Counted from the first letter of the stretch, positions 1 to 12,489 are shown. The stretch: DNA of 64,000 nt from Coptis chinensis (GCA_015680905.1 CM027384.1:71891501-71955500), one strand, 5' to 3'. Numbers and translations: made by a program. Notes: generated from the letters alone by a model not told the origin.

Positions 1-720
1 TCGAATGCATGCTTCAGGTGGGAGAGATAATCTCCTCGTCTTAGGCTTTTGATCAAAAGATCATCTACATATACCTCCACAATATCAGTTATCAATTCTT
101 TGAACATCTTGTTTACCAATCGCTGGTATATAGCCCCTGCATTTTTCAGTTCGAATGGCATGACCTGATCGCAGTACATGCCATCCTTGGTTGTGAAACT
201 GGCATGTTTGTGGTCCTTTTCATGCAAGGGGATCTGGTTGTAACCAGACGACCCATCTGTGAAAGACAATAGTTAATGTCCGGCCGTTGCATCCACCAAT
301 TTATCAATTCATGGCAAAAGGTAATTGTCCTTTGGACATGCACGGTTCAGATCCGTGAAGTCGATACAGATTCTCTATGACCCATTTTTCTTTCTTACTG
401 GGACAATATTAGAAATCCAAGTGGAAAAATTGATTTCTCTGACAAATTTAGCTGCCTTCAGCTTTTCAACTTTAACTTTTACAACTTTGGATCTGTTAGC
501 ACCTATTTTCCTTGGTTTCTGCTTGACTACTATTGCATCATTGCGAACATTAAGTCGGTGGCATGCCACATGGGGATCAATTCCTGGCGTTTCTTCAAAC
601 GACCAAGCAAACACGTCCTTGTGCTCTCAGAGGAACTGTATCAAAGCCATACGCTCTTCAGAACTCAACATGGTGCCGATGAAAGTGGTTTTTGGCAAGC
701 TGCCTCCCCAAATATCCACT
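1..720 (-). pseudogene. Reverse transcriptase of the partial gypsy element (truncated by window)
   Basis: Minus-strand translation gives the RT N-terminal part (FAWSFEETPGIDPHVACH near 614-560), then CIDFTDLNRACPKDNYLLP, then FTDGSSGYNQIPL, and near the left edge the catalytic YVDD box (EVYVDDLLIKS). The pieces lie in different frames and stop codons interrupt them. RNase H and integrase are presumably left of the window. Confidence 0.85.
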
Positions 721-800
721 TCCTCTAACATCTCCAGTGAGGCGGGATCCTCCCTCTCTCTTGGGACCAGGTCTGGGAGAGGGGGATCCAACTGTAATTG

Positions 801-1690
801 CTATTTGGAGGGTAGTCCCACCTCCATTGGTTCAAAAGAGAGTGGGGACTGTTTTGTTGCCAAAGCATAGTACGTCTTGGAAGCCACCTGATCTCCTTTG
901 ATTGTCTCAATTTTTCCATGATGTGGGAATTTTAGATATTGGTGATAGGTGATGGGAACGGCTATGAGTATGTGTAGCCAAGTCCTGCCTAAAATCATGT
1001 GATATGATGTGTTAGCTTTTACCACAACAAAATTTATGATAAGGGTTACTGAACCAGTGGTTATAGGTAACTGGATTTCCCCAACTGTGAGAGCATTGTC
1101 CCCACTGAATCCATACAGGTTGGAGCTGGTGGCAACCATCTCCGCATCTGGGATCTGCAACTTTTTAAATGCATCATAGTAGAGTACATCTAATGAACTG
1201 CTTGGGTCCACCAATATACGATGCAAATCATAATCTCTAAAAGGGAGTGTGAGAACCAGCGCATCCTCATGTGGGCTTTGGTTGTTAAGGAAGTCAACTT
1301 CAGTGAAAAGAATGAGCAGATCTCTTTGGGGTATCGCATTCACATGAGCTCCTGTAGTCAGCTTGTTGTTCATGATCCTCATCTGCTTGGCGATGCGCAT
1401 GCATTTGATATCGCGCACCCTTGTTAGTGACCTGTCCACTTCGTTTACTTGCTTTACCAGAAATCATATTTATCTGGAGTCGGTCATTAAGCGGTCCAGT
1501 ACCTTGGGGGTCCTGAATTGTCGTGCTGATCTCCTCAGGCAGTACTACATTTGCTTGTTCGTTTGCCACAAATTGCTTCAAATACCCATTTTCAATCAGA
1601 TCATGCAGTTCATTTTTCAGGGTCCTGCAGGCTCTGGTGTTGTGACCCTTACTCTTATGGAACTTGCAATAGGTTCTTTGGCCTCTGGTA
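801..1690 (-). pseudogene. CCHC-like knuckle and protease of the partial gypsy element
   Basis: Near 1690-1580 the minus strand encodes a knuckle of the form CKFHKSKGHNTRAC, typical of plant gypsy gag-pol junctions. The 1439-801 ORF matches a retropepsin-like domain (RILVDPSSSLDVLYYDAF, later MILGRTWL). The catalytic triad, usually D-[TNS]-G, reads D-P-S here, so the active site is changed. Frames between the two parts differ. Function is assigned by family similarity only. Confidence 0.72.
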
Positions 1691-1923
1691 CCCAGGGAAC
1701 TTGGCTTAAGCGGAGCTGGCTATTTGAGGTAACTCTGATTTTTAATCGAGTCCAGAACCTTATCTGGCATTTTGTTCAGAGGGGCGAAGTTTTTGTCCAT
1801 TGAGGGAAGAGCTTCTTCAGTTCTTTCCACACGTGGCTTCTTCTGTTGCTTTCCATCTGCACTACTGGCTATATTTTGGTATTTCCCTCTAGGCATTCGT
1901 CCCTTTTATGGGGATTCGGCCCT

Positions 1924-3126
1924 TTAGCGATCGCGATTACGGTCTCTCTTTGATTTTCGAGGGGAAAAATTTCCATTCCCTTCTTGAGGAACTCCAGGAA
2001 CTGTCTGACTAGCTTTCTTTGCCTCTTGATGTCTGTTTAGGACATCTTCTTCCCACCCCGCATGAGTTTTAACCCTATCAAGGAGTTCATCTAAATTACG
2101 GGGTGGTTTCTTGGAGAGAGATCTAAATAAATAAGGCATTTTTTTCATCCAACCCTTGTTTAAAAGCTATTATAGCTGTCTGTTCATCACAAGACTCTAT
2201 TTGAATGGAAATTTCCATGAACCGTTGCATGTAGGATCTCAGTGCCTCTCCATCCTTTTTCTTGATGTTGAACAATGCATTGATCCGTTTAGGTTGATGT
2301 TTGTTACATGAGTATCTGTCTATGAAGGTCCTAAATAGTTCTTCTGAGGACCTGATCTGACGCTTAGGTAACCTGTGGTACCACTGGAGCATAGATCCAA
2401 ACAAGGAGGCTTTGAATTTTTTGACATATGACATGGTCATATCTCTCATATTATCCCCATAGTGGCATGATACCTGAATACGTGATCCACCGGATCTGAC
2501 TTGCCACTGAAGACACTGAACTTCAGTTGTCTGTAACCACGGGGATATGGTTTCTTCATCACCCGTGATGCGAAAGGAGATCTGCCTACCCCCATTATGG
2601 CGGATTGAACAAAAAAGTCTTGCATTTTTCTCCCCTTGCCCGTCATCCGATGCATCTGATGGATCAGGTCATTCTTCTCAGTTTCCCATGCAGCTTCTTT
2701 GGTAGAATGCTTCTTGGTCTGAGCTCTTTTTCTATGTTGAGGGTCAACATCACGATCCTGGTCTGTTGACTCTGGTTCGGATGCTATATCCGAGTCCTCA
2801 TCTGAGTTGCTGTATTCTGACTCAGATGTCTCGCGTCGAGCTGGATCCCCACGCCTTGGGTTCTTTGCACGACCACCTTCTGGAAGGTCGTCATCATCGA
2901 GATCGATGAGTGGCTCCTTTCCTGTGTCAGATTGATACAAATGCCTCAGGATATGTACTTCTTGTTCAAGATTGCTCCTTTGTCGCTGTTTTAGAGCCTC
3001 TACTGCCTGGTTTGTCTGAACAGACTCTGGGTTGGTGAGGACAGCATTCTCACCATCTTGACGCTCTTCTTGAACGTTATTCCTTGGGCCTGCACCGGGA
3101 ATTACTGGTGTGTCGGTGCTGGTCAT
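1924..3126 (-). pseudogene. gag of the partial gypsy element, frameshifted
   Basis: The first ORF (3126-2446) is an acidic, serine-rich N-terminal region that leads into a retrotransposon gag domain. The same domain continues in another frame at 2449-2123 (motif LFGSMLQWYHRLP, then ALRSYMQRF) and a third frame at 2148-1924 (PPRNLDELLDRV). The break near 2145 coincides with a run of seven adenines, as expected of a homopolymer slip. Capsid function is known for the family; this copy cannot make an intact protein. Confidence 0.82.
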
Positions 3127-3320
3127 GGGTCTCTAGAGGGGGTTGTTCGCATCGTGGTGACCAACGTTGTCCCTTCCTTCAGGAATCTCATGCTCTTCTT
3201 CTCTCACAGTAACACTGCATATGGTAGCGCCACCCTTTATTTTCTTTGCTCCTGCCATCACAACAGAAAGAGTTTTTAGGCTAAATCAATCGTCTAAAAT
3301 GAATATTTACCTGTTTTTGT

Positions 3321-3337
3321 CCCCACAGACAGCGCCA
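3321..3337 (-). other. Primer-binding site of the partial gypsy element
   Basis: On the minus strand the sequence TGGCGCTGTCTGTGGGG begins five bases inside the LTR end. It is almost the same as the PBS of the second gypsy element at 45036 (TGGCGCCGTCTGTGG). The leading TGGCGCC matches the 3' end of plant tRNA-Asp; the rest of the match is weak. Confidence 0.7.
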
Positions 3338-3342
3338 CTAGA

Positions 3343-4024
3343 TGTAGGAGATTTTTCTAGCTTTCCCTAATTTTCCTCTATGTTGTGTGATCTTGGAACC
3401 TTTAAATGAATGGAGAAGGGATGAGATAATTGTGAGTTTAGGGTTGAACCGTCTGATGGCTTCCTACGTATCTCCTTGTTTATTATGGAGAATCAAACCC
3501 TATTTTGTGTAGTTCCTAAGAGCGAATCCCTTTGGTTTATATAGGAAGAGCTACGAGAGTCCTAGGGTTTAGGGTTGTCCTTACCGCTTGTGAGGTCCCT
3601 TCTATCTTTGGACTCTACCTTCCTATTAGGATTCCTTTTCTTATGGAAGTCTGAATCTAGACCATATCTTACGAGAGGTAAGTTTCCTTGTTGATAATAA
3701 TGTCCCATCATGTATGGGAAGATCATATCTCAGAAGGAGACTCTTAAGATATGCCATCACGATTCCTTATCATCAAAGATCGCCATCTTTAGTTTCCTTC
3801 TGTTCAGGAACTGTCTATATCAATTCCTAACGACTGGATAACTGTTATGCTTGAAGGCGGTCAGTCATGTGCTTGGCACATGTCTACTAAACACTCGTGC
3901 TGAACACGAGATCACTTATTCACAAGATTGATCCGATGGTCTTCATCTCATTCTGGACATCTATAGTCTTAGGTTACTTCCCATACATGTGTCATTTGTT
4001 TAGTGACGGGAAATTCCCCCTACA
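3343..4024 (-). repeat. 5' LTR of the partial gypsy element
   Basis: 682 bp bounded on the + strand by TGTAGG and CCTACA, the TG...CA inverted ends expected of an LTR. The PBS lies directly inside it. The partner LTR is outside the window, so LTR age cannot be estimated. Confidence 0.82.
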
Positions 4025-4031
4025 AGATGGA

Positions 4032-5636
4032 TGATATACTGTGAATTATATACTAATAATCTAAACAGTTAGAGATCTTTATAGAAAAACATATGAAAAC
4101 ATAAACCCCCAAATAGAATGAAATGATGTATTTGGAGTGTAAGATGCAGAATGATAAAAGAATGCTTATGTAATCCATCATGGAACTTATGCAATAACCT
4201 GTCATGTTTGAATTGTCTAAAAGAGTAAGAGGTTGGTAGTATATGTCCTTCATGAGGTTCAATTGATGGGGAATAGGACATACCATATTTCTTAACTACT
4301 GAAATGATGGACTCTTGTGTTTGTATTGATAACTAGGTTTTGATAGTATAAAAATAGTGTTTCTATAGTACTAAATCATGCATATCAATAATAATAATAC
4401 TCTCTAAACAATTGTTATATAGGAGTAATCGTGTTCTCCACTCTTGCTTATACGTACTTGACACGAATTTAGACTAAACTAACTATTGCACTAATGAGAG
4501 ATTAATAATATGCTATGAAAACAGTAAATTAAGATACTAAAATAGTGATTTAAACTATGAGAGAAGGATATAGAGAAGACTAATCCACCACGCAATTTGA
4601 TTGACTATTAGTTAGTCATCAAATCGCTTGTTGATCCCTAGTAGACAACCTACATCTCTATAGTCATTGTCTAACTAGCATGAGAGATTAGCACCCTCAT
4701 AAATCTCTTTGATGGAGTTTCTAATCTCTAGCCCTTTGTTATGAGTTCTATCTCCATCTAGAAACTCACAACAAAGGACTTGAAACTCTAATGCAAAAAC
4801 AATAACAACAAAGAACTAATCATCCTCACATGACTTCATAAACCCCCTCTAATGGAGGTTTAGCCTTGTGTCATCGGATTCATATTAACTAAATAATAAT
4901 AAGAAGATATTAAAGTAAAAGAACTAAGCTTTTATTGATGGTTTTAATGGTGGCTACAAACCCTAATTATAAATTATACTAAACTAAACTATTCTAAAGA
5001 AAGGGGGAAAGAGAGAGACCTAATTAAAACTAAACTATATTAATGAGGGAGTAGCCAAATTTTATTTAGCCTTAACCCTTTTTATATAGGAGATTAAGGT
5101 TAAATTTTCGTGCACGGACCAAAAAGAGAGACTTTGGGTCTCTAATGTGAGCCCAAAGTCCAATAGGTTAAGTCTAAAGAGGTCACAACTGTTAGAAATT
5201 ACTTCAATACCCTTTTTATCCACTTTTATAGCTCTGATTGTAGCAAAACTAGGTCCATTGGAACGCTTATTTCGAGCTGGTCGTTTTGACATAAAGTAGG
5301 TCCAATTCTGAGGCCCGACTCCAAAGCTACGCTCATTTGAAGTTCTATTAATTTTTCTGTTCTTTTTCTATCCGAATTGACTTCGACTTTTTTAGCTTTG
5401 ACTGGGCTTGAAAAATGCTTTTTCTTCTTGATTCTTGGGCTTTAAATATAAAACTCTTCTAGCAATCATCTTGACTCGTTTTCCATATAAAATAGCGTCT
5501 TTAAGCACATAAACATGTTCAAGACCTGAAATACATAAAAACACATAAACATTACTAACTCTTATTTATTATAAACATAATTTGTATAAATACAATACTA
5601 TTAAGGGGTTTAAACTACACTTTTGGGTGTTTATCA
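4032..5636 (-). repeat. Athila-like LTR, copy 1
   Basis: About 1.6 kb, minus orientation, starting TGATAAACACCCAAAAGTG when read from 5636. It is homologous in order to the split LTR at 43778-56773: shared blocks include CCCCTCTAATGGAGGTTTAG, GAGCCCAAAGTCCA and GGTCGTTTTGACATAA, and both share the terminal TGATAA. The left end is placed at TGATAT (4032), seven bases from the neighbouring gypsy LTR; this end is tentative and may be cut by that insertion. No target duplication could be matched. Short ORFs inside it are not credible genes. Confidence 0.7.
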
Positions 5637-5668
5637 TGTATATTGGGCAAAGTTTCTTTATTGGGAAG

Positions 5669-6144
5669 TGTTTCGACCCCCACCTACGTGGCAAACGTCC
5701 ATTAGTAGGAGTCTCCACTTTATTCGTTTAATTGACAGGGCTAAAGCCCAATTCACAATATCATGGATCAAAATGGTTTATTAACTCATGTGTCTAAGGC
5801 TGAACCTTAGCCACATGGCTTTTAATGTACATTGATTTATGTTGATTCATTTCTTATCAAAGAGATAATTATCGGTTGAAAGTTATAGTCTATCACAATT
5901 GCTTTCAAGTTACAAGATTACTTGATCCGCAAGGACTCTCTACTCTACCTATATAAATACAAAACTATTTTTCATTCAAACTACGTTCTTGAGACTTGAT
6001 CCCACCGATAATTTGGGTAATGTGAGGCAACCGCAAGGTACAAATCTCATCATTCCCCAATCACCATCATTTTTCTAATTACTTTTCTACGTTCTTCGTC
6101 TTTTTCATCAACACTTGGTGTTTTGATCATATTTGGTCGAAACA
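5669..6144 (+). repeat. 5' LTR of the Tat-like element
   Basis: 476 bp, TG...CA with 10 bp inverted ends. It contains a TATA box (CTATATAAATAC near 5949-5960), the likely Pol II promoter of the element. Differences from the 3' LTR are clustered rather than spread evenly. Confidence 0.93.
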
Positions 6145-6148
6145 TAAT

Positions 6149-6168
6149 TGGCCGTCTCGCGGTTCTTA
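6149..6168 (+). other. Degenerate primer-binding site of the Tat-like element
   Basis: TAAT, then TGGCCGTCTCGCGG, follows the 5' LTR. It aligns to TGGCGCCGTCTGTGG at the same place in the relative at 45036, but GC is missing after TGGC and TGT is altered. Minus-strand priming from this copy would be poor. Confidence 0.6.
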
Positions 6169-6200
6169 TAATACACCCTCGATCACGCTAGCGAAAAGTT

Positions 6201-8015
6201 ATGACGATTCGAAGAGCTCAAGGTCCCGATGTGATTATTGACGATCATCACGAACATGATGGTCAAGGACAACTTATACCGACAAAGATAATACCTTCTA
6301 ATACCGCGTTGCTCCACCAATGCGCCAAATTATTCAGCGGAGGTTATTGCCCTCGACGATTCTCCGAAGATCGATGCGGATAATGTAAGTCATATGTCTC
6401 GAGAAGCACTTCTTCAAAAGTTAAAGACTGTCCGCAAAACAAAATAATTACTACAGCGCCATCTTAAACGACGCTTCCACTCATAGATGATGTTGTATCT
6501 CACACCACAACGCCACACATTAACGACATAATAGTGTGTAGGATCGTTTTAAGTGGTGAGGATGAGATTCGCGATATTCGCAACAGCCATCAACGAAGTT
6601 AAGAGTAATGGGCTTAATTTAATTCCCGACCTCCGCCGAAATCTCCACCCACTTGGTCACGTTTTGTAGGCAAGGTATTGCTAATAATCGTCCGACCGCA
6701 CCCCACGATCCTACAAATTATCGGCAAGTCCCGAGGAATTCGAGTGGCAATTTTAATAATGATCGCGACTCATGATCGGAACCATTAGGTATGGTGAAAC
6801 ACTTCACAACGGCGTTCTTATCATTTCAACATTATCGTATTGAAAAGCCCAACGCGTACCATCCACAATCATCTCGACACGAAACGATGAATCTTATTGT
6901 TTTTCTCGCTTCGGCCCCATAGCGTCATCGCGGACTATGATCACGATCCAACAGATATCTGGATCTAATGACTCCTCAACGGTCGGAGAAATGATTAAAA
7001 AGCTCTTTTGGACAGCGATCCTTTTGAATCAACACTAGAAAATCTGGCAGTTGAAGATGGTATTTTGGACAAATTTTTCTCGCCCCAAAGGGCTACTCAT
7101 AACAAAGACTTCAAACAACCGTGAGTTTGATCAATATGATGATGTCGAGGGTTGCCCTATGCTTCATGTGATTAATTTCACAAACAAACTGGTTTTATCG
7201 AGGAGGTGATGACGCTTTAAAATGCAAACGTTTCCCTTCTACATTAAAAGGGGAAGCGTTGGTATGGTTTAGCTTAATTACCTCCGCTTCTATTCGTCGA
7301 TTCAAGGACTTAACCGAAAAGTTTTCAAGACGTTTTCATCATAATCTCAAACGTCCAAATGGAGTCCGAAGTTCTTTTCAACATCAAGCAACAACGTGAG
7401 GAAACTCTCCGTAGTTTTTATCGCGTTTCATGAAAGCCGGTGAGATTTCGAGCAATCCGATCTAATCGGTGGTTTACGCTTTTAAAGAAGCTATCTTGTT
7501 TGATAAAGATGGGTTATATAACTCTCTTGTTCGGGATATTCCATCTTCCCCGACGTATGCGTTATACCAATGAAGTTCAACAATTTATCAATGTTGAAGA
7601 CGACACTTTTTCGAACTTTCGTGACAAAGATAATAAAGGAAATGATTTCAATGATCAATAAATAAACGAAGAATCCGACTTTTGATCACAGCAAAGAACC
7701 CGAAGCCTCCGTGATATAAGAAAGAAGACTCCACGAAAGCAGACCGAAAGCCTTTTACTGATTTTGAATTAACTCCGCTTTAATACCAAATATCGCGGTA
7801 GTTTACGACAAAATCAAGGATAAGAGTCCGCTTCACTCCGCCGTTTCCTTTAGTGCGACGACACTAAATCAACTCGCGATAAATCATTATGGTGCAAATT
7901 TCATAATGATTATGGTCATGAGACGGAGAATTGTCGGTCTTTATGGGAAGAATTGAAAAGCTTGTGCAGAATGGGAAGCTTGATCAATATGTGCGTAAGA
8001 AAGTAACAACTCAAG
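6201..8015 (+). pseudogene. gag of the Tat-like element, heavily frameshifted
   Basis: An initiating Met at 6201 opens only 60 codons. Fragments of the retrotransposon gag domain are recognisable near 7235-7360 (TLKGEALVWFSL, then RFKDLTEKFSRRFHHNLKRP). A CCHC-like knuckle lies near 7889-7945 (WCKFHNDYGHETENCRSLW). These match, in order, the gag of the second gypsy element (LKGEALRWLSS, WCHFHNDFGHETEKC). Indels every 50-150 bases break the frame. Confidence 0.8.
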
Positions 8016-8169
8016 CTTTAACTATCATCGATCACAATGTCATTAAGGTTGGACATGCCATCATTGATTCATTGTCCAATACTCATTGAAAAAACCGCTT
8101 CGTCGTTCTAAAGTCAAATATCCGTCTAATTGGTACGGTTAACGGGATCAATTTCGCGGAAAGGTTTTC

Positions 8170-8610
8170 GCGACGGAGACTATTGAAGATGAACCATTAT
8201 GTTTCATCGACCAAGATCTAATGGGCGTGCATGTTCCTCATTATGATGCTGTCGTGATAACTGCGTATATCAGTTGTATGCGTGTACAACGTATAATGAT
8301 CGACACTGGTAGTTCAGCTAGCGTCATGTTTTCTGGGTGTTATCGCAGTATTCATTTTATTGATAACTTGGTCACCCCTGAAAATGCGCCTATCGTTGGT
8401 TTTGATGGTACCGCTACTCATTGCGTTGGAAAGGTGTCTCTCTCGGTCACTCTTATGCGAAGGAAGTCAATATTGATTTCTTATTGATGGATTGTAAATC
8501 CCCTTTACAATGTCATCCTTGGTCGAGATTGATTCATTATATGGAAGCCGTTGTCTCAACATATCATCAAGCCATCAAGTTCCCATTCAATAAAAAGTCC
8601 GTATGTTGCA
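8170..8610 (+). pseudogene. Protease of the Tat-like element
   Basis: The best preserved stretch of pol. Codons from 8221 read PHYDAVVITAYISC, then the retropepsin active site MIDTGSSASVMF, then PIVGFDGTATH. It aligns residue by residue to the protease at 47250-47620 of the other gypsy element. The frame is lost near 8460, before the conserved ILGRDW segment (seen in another frame near 8515 as VILGRD). Confidence 0.8.
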
Positions 8611-8849
8611 ATGATCAATGGCATCTCTAATTTGCCACGACAATGTTCTCGATGATTATAAGAATGAAGTTGTTGGATCTAACTATTCGAAGTTCCAACG
8701 CCGTCAAATAGCAATTAAAGATCCGGGACCTTCGGTTTACTCGGCCAATAGAAATGTTGAAGGACCCCCGACGGTTGATCCACTTTTAGAAGTTCAAATT
8801 GGCCAACTCCCCTCAAGAGACTACTTTTATTTCAAAGCCGAACTTCCGT

Positions 8850-10720
8850 AAGAGGAGAGACAAGAGCTTATTTTGTTATCAAGGAAAAATAATCATGTGT
8901 TTGCTTGGCTTAATAGAGTAAATGCCTCGGTATAGATCCTTCGGTAGCTTGTCATAAACTTCGACATTGATCCTAATGCAAAACCCGGTTCGACAAAAGC
9001 CCCGGAAGGATGGCCCCCGATAGAAAGATGAAAGTGAAAGATTAAATCGACCGTCTCTTTGTCCGTTAACTTTATAAGGCTCGTGACTTATCCAACATGG
9101 ATGTCAAATGTTGTCGCAGATTTGCCTAAAAAAGAACGGCAAATTATGTGTTTGTATCGATTTCACAAATCTCAATAAGGCTTGTCCGATTCATCCGTAT
9201 CCATTGCCTCGTGATATATCTGAAATGGTCGATGCAACATCCGGTTTTCAGCGTTTGTCTTTTTGGATGCTTATTCCGTTATCATCGATTCCGTTATTCA
9301 TCGAGGACCAAGAGTTCATCAGATTCATTACGGACCAAGGCATTTTATTACCTGTGTAATGCCTTTCGGTCCGAAAAACGCCGGAGCCACATATCAAAAG
9401 CTAGTCAACACTATTTTTCTCGACCTACTTGGAAAGACAAATGAAGCATACATCGATGACATGGTTGTCAAATCTACAAAAGCACCGATCATCTTACCGA
9501 TTTGCAAGTCTGTTTTCGATGTGACTCTCCAATGTCAACATGCGTTTGAATCCGCTAAGTGTTCTTTTCGGTTTATCATCCGTAAATTCTTAGGATACAT
9601 GATGACTAGACGCTGAATTGAAGCAAATCCGATCAGATTCGAATTGTCCTTGAAATGCCTTCTCCGACGCCAAAGAAAGAAATTCAACGACTTTACGGGA
9701 CGCTTTGGCTGCCCTAAATCGCTTTATCTCTGGTATTCGATCGATGCCGCCCTTTTTCCAAACATTGAAAATCAATTTGACGGAAGATCGCGGAAGTTGC
9801 ATTTCGCCATTTGAAAGCATACTTAGTCCAACCTCCGTTCTTGCCACCCAAAGAACGGGCATTCTATAGGTCTCAGATTTAGCCACCACCGATCATGCCG
9901 TAAGTGCCGCCTTTATTTGTCAATTGATGATCGCCCTATATTCTTTGTTAGCAAGACTCTTACAACCATCTTGAAACAAGATATTCTCGAGTGGAGAAAA
10001 TTGCATTGGCTTTGGTTCATGCCGCCCGACGCCTTAAACCTTATTTCCGTGGACGAAGTCGCCAAAGTTTATAATGAATATCCATGCGAAAGCTTTTTCA
10101 GAATGCCGTGAATCAAGTCGCCTTTGCAGAATGGGAAAGTTACCTTTAGCGCTTTATAGCATTGTGTTTGAAACTCGCACAGCTGAGAAAGGACAAGTTT
10201 TGGCTTCGCTAATGGCTGATTTTCCAATTGAGGATATTCTTATGTCCGACGATTACTAGACGAAGAGAATGTCGCCGACAACACGCCATTACCTCTCGGG
10301 GACGATGATTTGCCAAACTTATCGATGTATCTGGCGATTGTTGGATTGTTTACACCGATGGTTCGTGATAATAAGTATGGCTTCGTATTGGGTGTGTAAT
10401 CTTGCAACCGAATGGAGAAAAATTGAGAAGTCGGTCGTTTGGGTTTTGACGCTTCAAATAATGAGGCCGAAAACGAAGTCGTCATTTGCGGTTTCGCGAT
10501 CGCTTCTTCACTTGGGGCTTGACTAAACTACAATTATTCACAGATTCTAAGTTAGTCGCTAGCCAATTTGGTGGATCGTGATGCAGCTCGTGACGATAGA
10601 ATGTCACCTTATGTGGACTTAATTCATCGATTGCTTTCGACATTTTGATTCTATCAAGATGGGTGCGGCCCGGCGCCATGACGCGGCGACATCGCGAATT
10701 TCTCGCTTATTTATCCGCGG
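8850..10720 (+). pseudogene. Reverse transcriptase and RNase H of the Tat-like element
   Basis: RT blocks are visible in shifting frames: TYPTWMSNVV near 9085, VCIDFTNLNKACPIHPYPLP near 9150, FITDQGI near 9325, VMPFGPKNAGATYQKLVN near 9360, and the catalytic AYIDDMVVKS at 9445-9475. RNase H follows (WIVYTDGS-like near 10340, GCVILQPNGE near 10390). Every block has its counterpart in the element at 47804-49436, so homology is certain and function is lost. Confidence 0.85.
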
Positions 10721-11279
10721 CGCTTAAGTCGATAAGCCCCGGCAGATTACAATTGAATTTCAAAAGGAACCGAAAGTATCGACCGTCCATCGAGGATGTG
10801 CGCGATATGTACATCACTCGAGTTGTTTTTCATCAAGACATTTTTCGAGGAATCACGTTATGCCAATTTGATATCTCCCCGTGGCCGATTTCGAAAAGCT
10901 TGATCTTGATAATCAAGCTATCATTGCAGAGAAAACGCTTTGATCCACAACTTATGCTATCGATGACCACAATGATCCTATCAATGATATTGTCTCGGTC
11001 CATACCGACGACGCATCATGAATTTCGACAATGCTCCGAGGTTCCCGATATAGAGCTAAGTTTTCCACTTACACCTTGTGACGAAGATGATTGGCGTCTT
11101 CCTTATATCACATATTTACATGATCACATCTTGTCTCCCGATCATAAAGTTGGTGATCGTGGTAAACGCGATGCTTGGAAATATTGTCTCATATCGACTT
11201 CGAACGGTCTCAAATGAACTTTATCGCAAAGGCACAAGTCTTAACCCTATGCTTTCGTTTCTCGCCAGAGTTGAAGGTT

Positions 11280-12315
11280 TGCTCGTCCTGGCGGAAATTC
11301 ATTCAGCTTATGTGGGAACCACTCCTGGCTTAAGTCTCGCCATAGAGCAATGACACAAGGATACCGGTGGAACATGCAAAAGGATGCTAAGTGTTTGTCT
11401 GAGAAGTGTGTTCCTTGTCAGAAATATGCTAACATGGGAAATCTTCCAGCAACGGCACTTCATCCAATCTTGAGCCCTTGGCCGTTTGCAAAGTGGGGTC
11501 TTGACATCGTCGGTCCTCTTCCGAAAGCTCCTGGCAGTGTTCGTTTCTTACTCGTCACAACTGATTATTTTACCAAGTGGGCCGAAGCTATGCCCTTAGC
11601 CCAGATCCATGCTTCAGATGTTAAAAAATTCTTATGGCGAGACATTGTTTGTCGTTTCGGTATTCTAACATCATTGACTTCCGACAATGGCAAACAATTT
11701 GATGTCAAGAAATTCGACAATTTTGTTTCGACTTGAAGATTAATCACAATTTCGGCACCATACCATCCAAAGCTAATGGACAAGCCGGGCTACTAACAAA
11801 TCCATTTTTGCAATGCCTTCGGCCGGCGACTTCAACAGGCCAAAGGAAATTGGGTTAAGGAACTTCCCGCGGTTATGTGGGCTTATCGAACCACACCTAA
11901 GCATTCAACTGGATTTTTCTCCGTTTAATCTTGCTTTACGGCACGGGCGGTTTTGCCTACAGAGTTGATGACACCAACCAATTATAACTTCTAACGTGGA
12001 ATTGGAGTCGAATGATCAAGCACTTTGCAAGCCAAAGCCTTGATAGATGAGACAAGAGATGTTGGTCTTTTAATTCGATTATCGGTGATATGAAACGAAA
12101 ATATGATAAGAAAGTTCGATTTAAAGTATTTGAGAAAGATGATCGGGTACTCTGTCGAAAAGACGAGGTTGATAGATTCCGTAAATTTGAGAAAACTGGA
12201 TGTGTCCATACATCATAGATCGCCACCAAATGATCTTATTTTCTCCGAGATTTAGATGTGAATGTTCTCGATAAGCCCGGAATGCGTTTCATCCGCTATA
12301 ATAAGTTCTATAAGT
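11280..12315 (+). pseudogene. Integrase of the Tat-like element
   Basis: An open stretch at 11350-11736 carries the zinc-binding cysteines (CLSEKCVPCQK) and the integrase core (KWGLDIVGPLPKAPGS, LVTTDYFTKWAEA, SDNGKQF), including the first two catalytic Asp residues. Beyond it, in other frames, are AYRTTPKHSTG near 11882 and the C-terminal end to about 12315. Integrase lying after RNase H is the Ty3/gypsy order. Confidence 0.87.
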
Positions 12316-12489
12316 AGATTTTAGTTGTGTTTTTCCGTTATCCTGGAGAAATAAAATAATACAATATTTAGTTTGTTTCAGTTCAGGCATGTATTTTCCG
12401 TTGTTATCTTTGCATTTTTTAAGACTCGGTAATCAATAAAGAAGCAGTTATTTCACTTCAGTTCCAATGGTATGATTTTGGTTTTAGCG

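Larger units (their letters stand above)
1..4024 (-). mobile_element. Ty3/gypsy LTR retrotransposon, 5' part, cut by window edge
   Basis: Read on the minus strand the order is LTR (3343-4024), primer-binding site, gag, CCHC-like knuckle, protease and reverse transcriptase, running off the left edge. That order (RT expected before integrase) and the sequence of gag and RT place it in Ty3/gypsy, probably the Tat side. All ORFs are broken by frameshifts, so it is a dead copy. The LTR outer end is at 4024; the next five bases (AGATG) would be one half of a target duplication, but the partner lies outside the window. It lies against or within the Athila-like LTR to its right, so it is the younger insertion. 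Confidence 0.88.

Noticed and set aside
325-901. Plus-strand ORFs of 181 and 69 codons
   Set aside because: Shadows of the minus-strand RT/protease of the gypsy element.
5062-5292. 76-codon minus-strand ORF
   Set aside because: Lies inside the Athila-like LTR and is not kept open in the second LTR copy.
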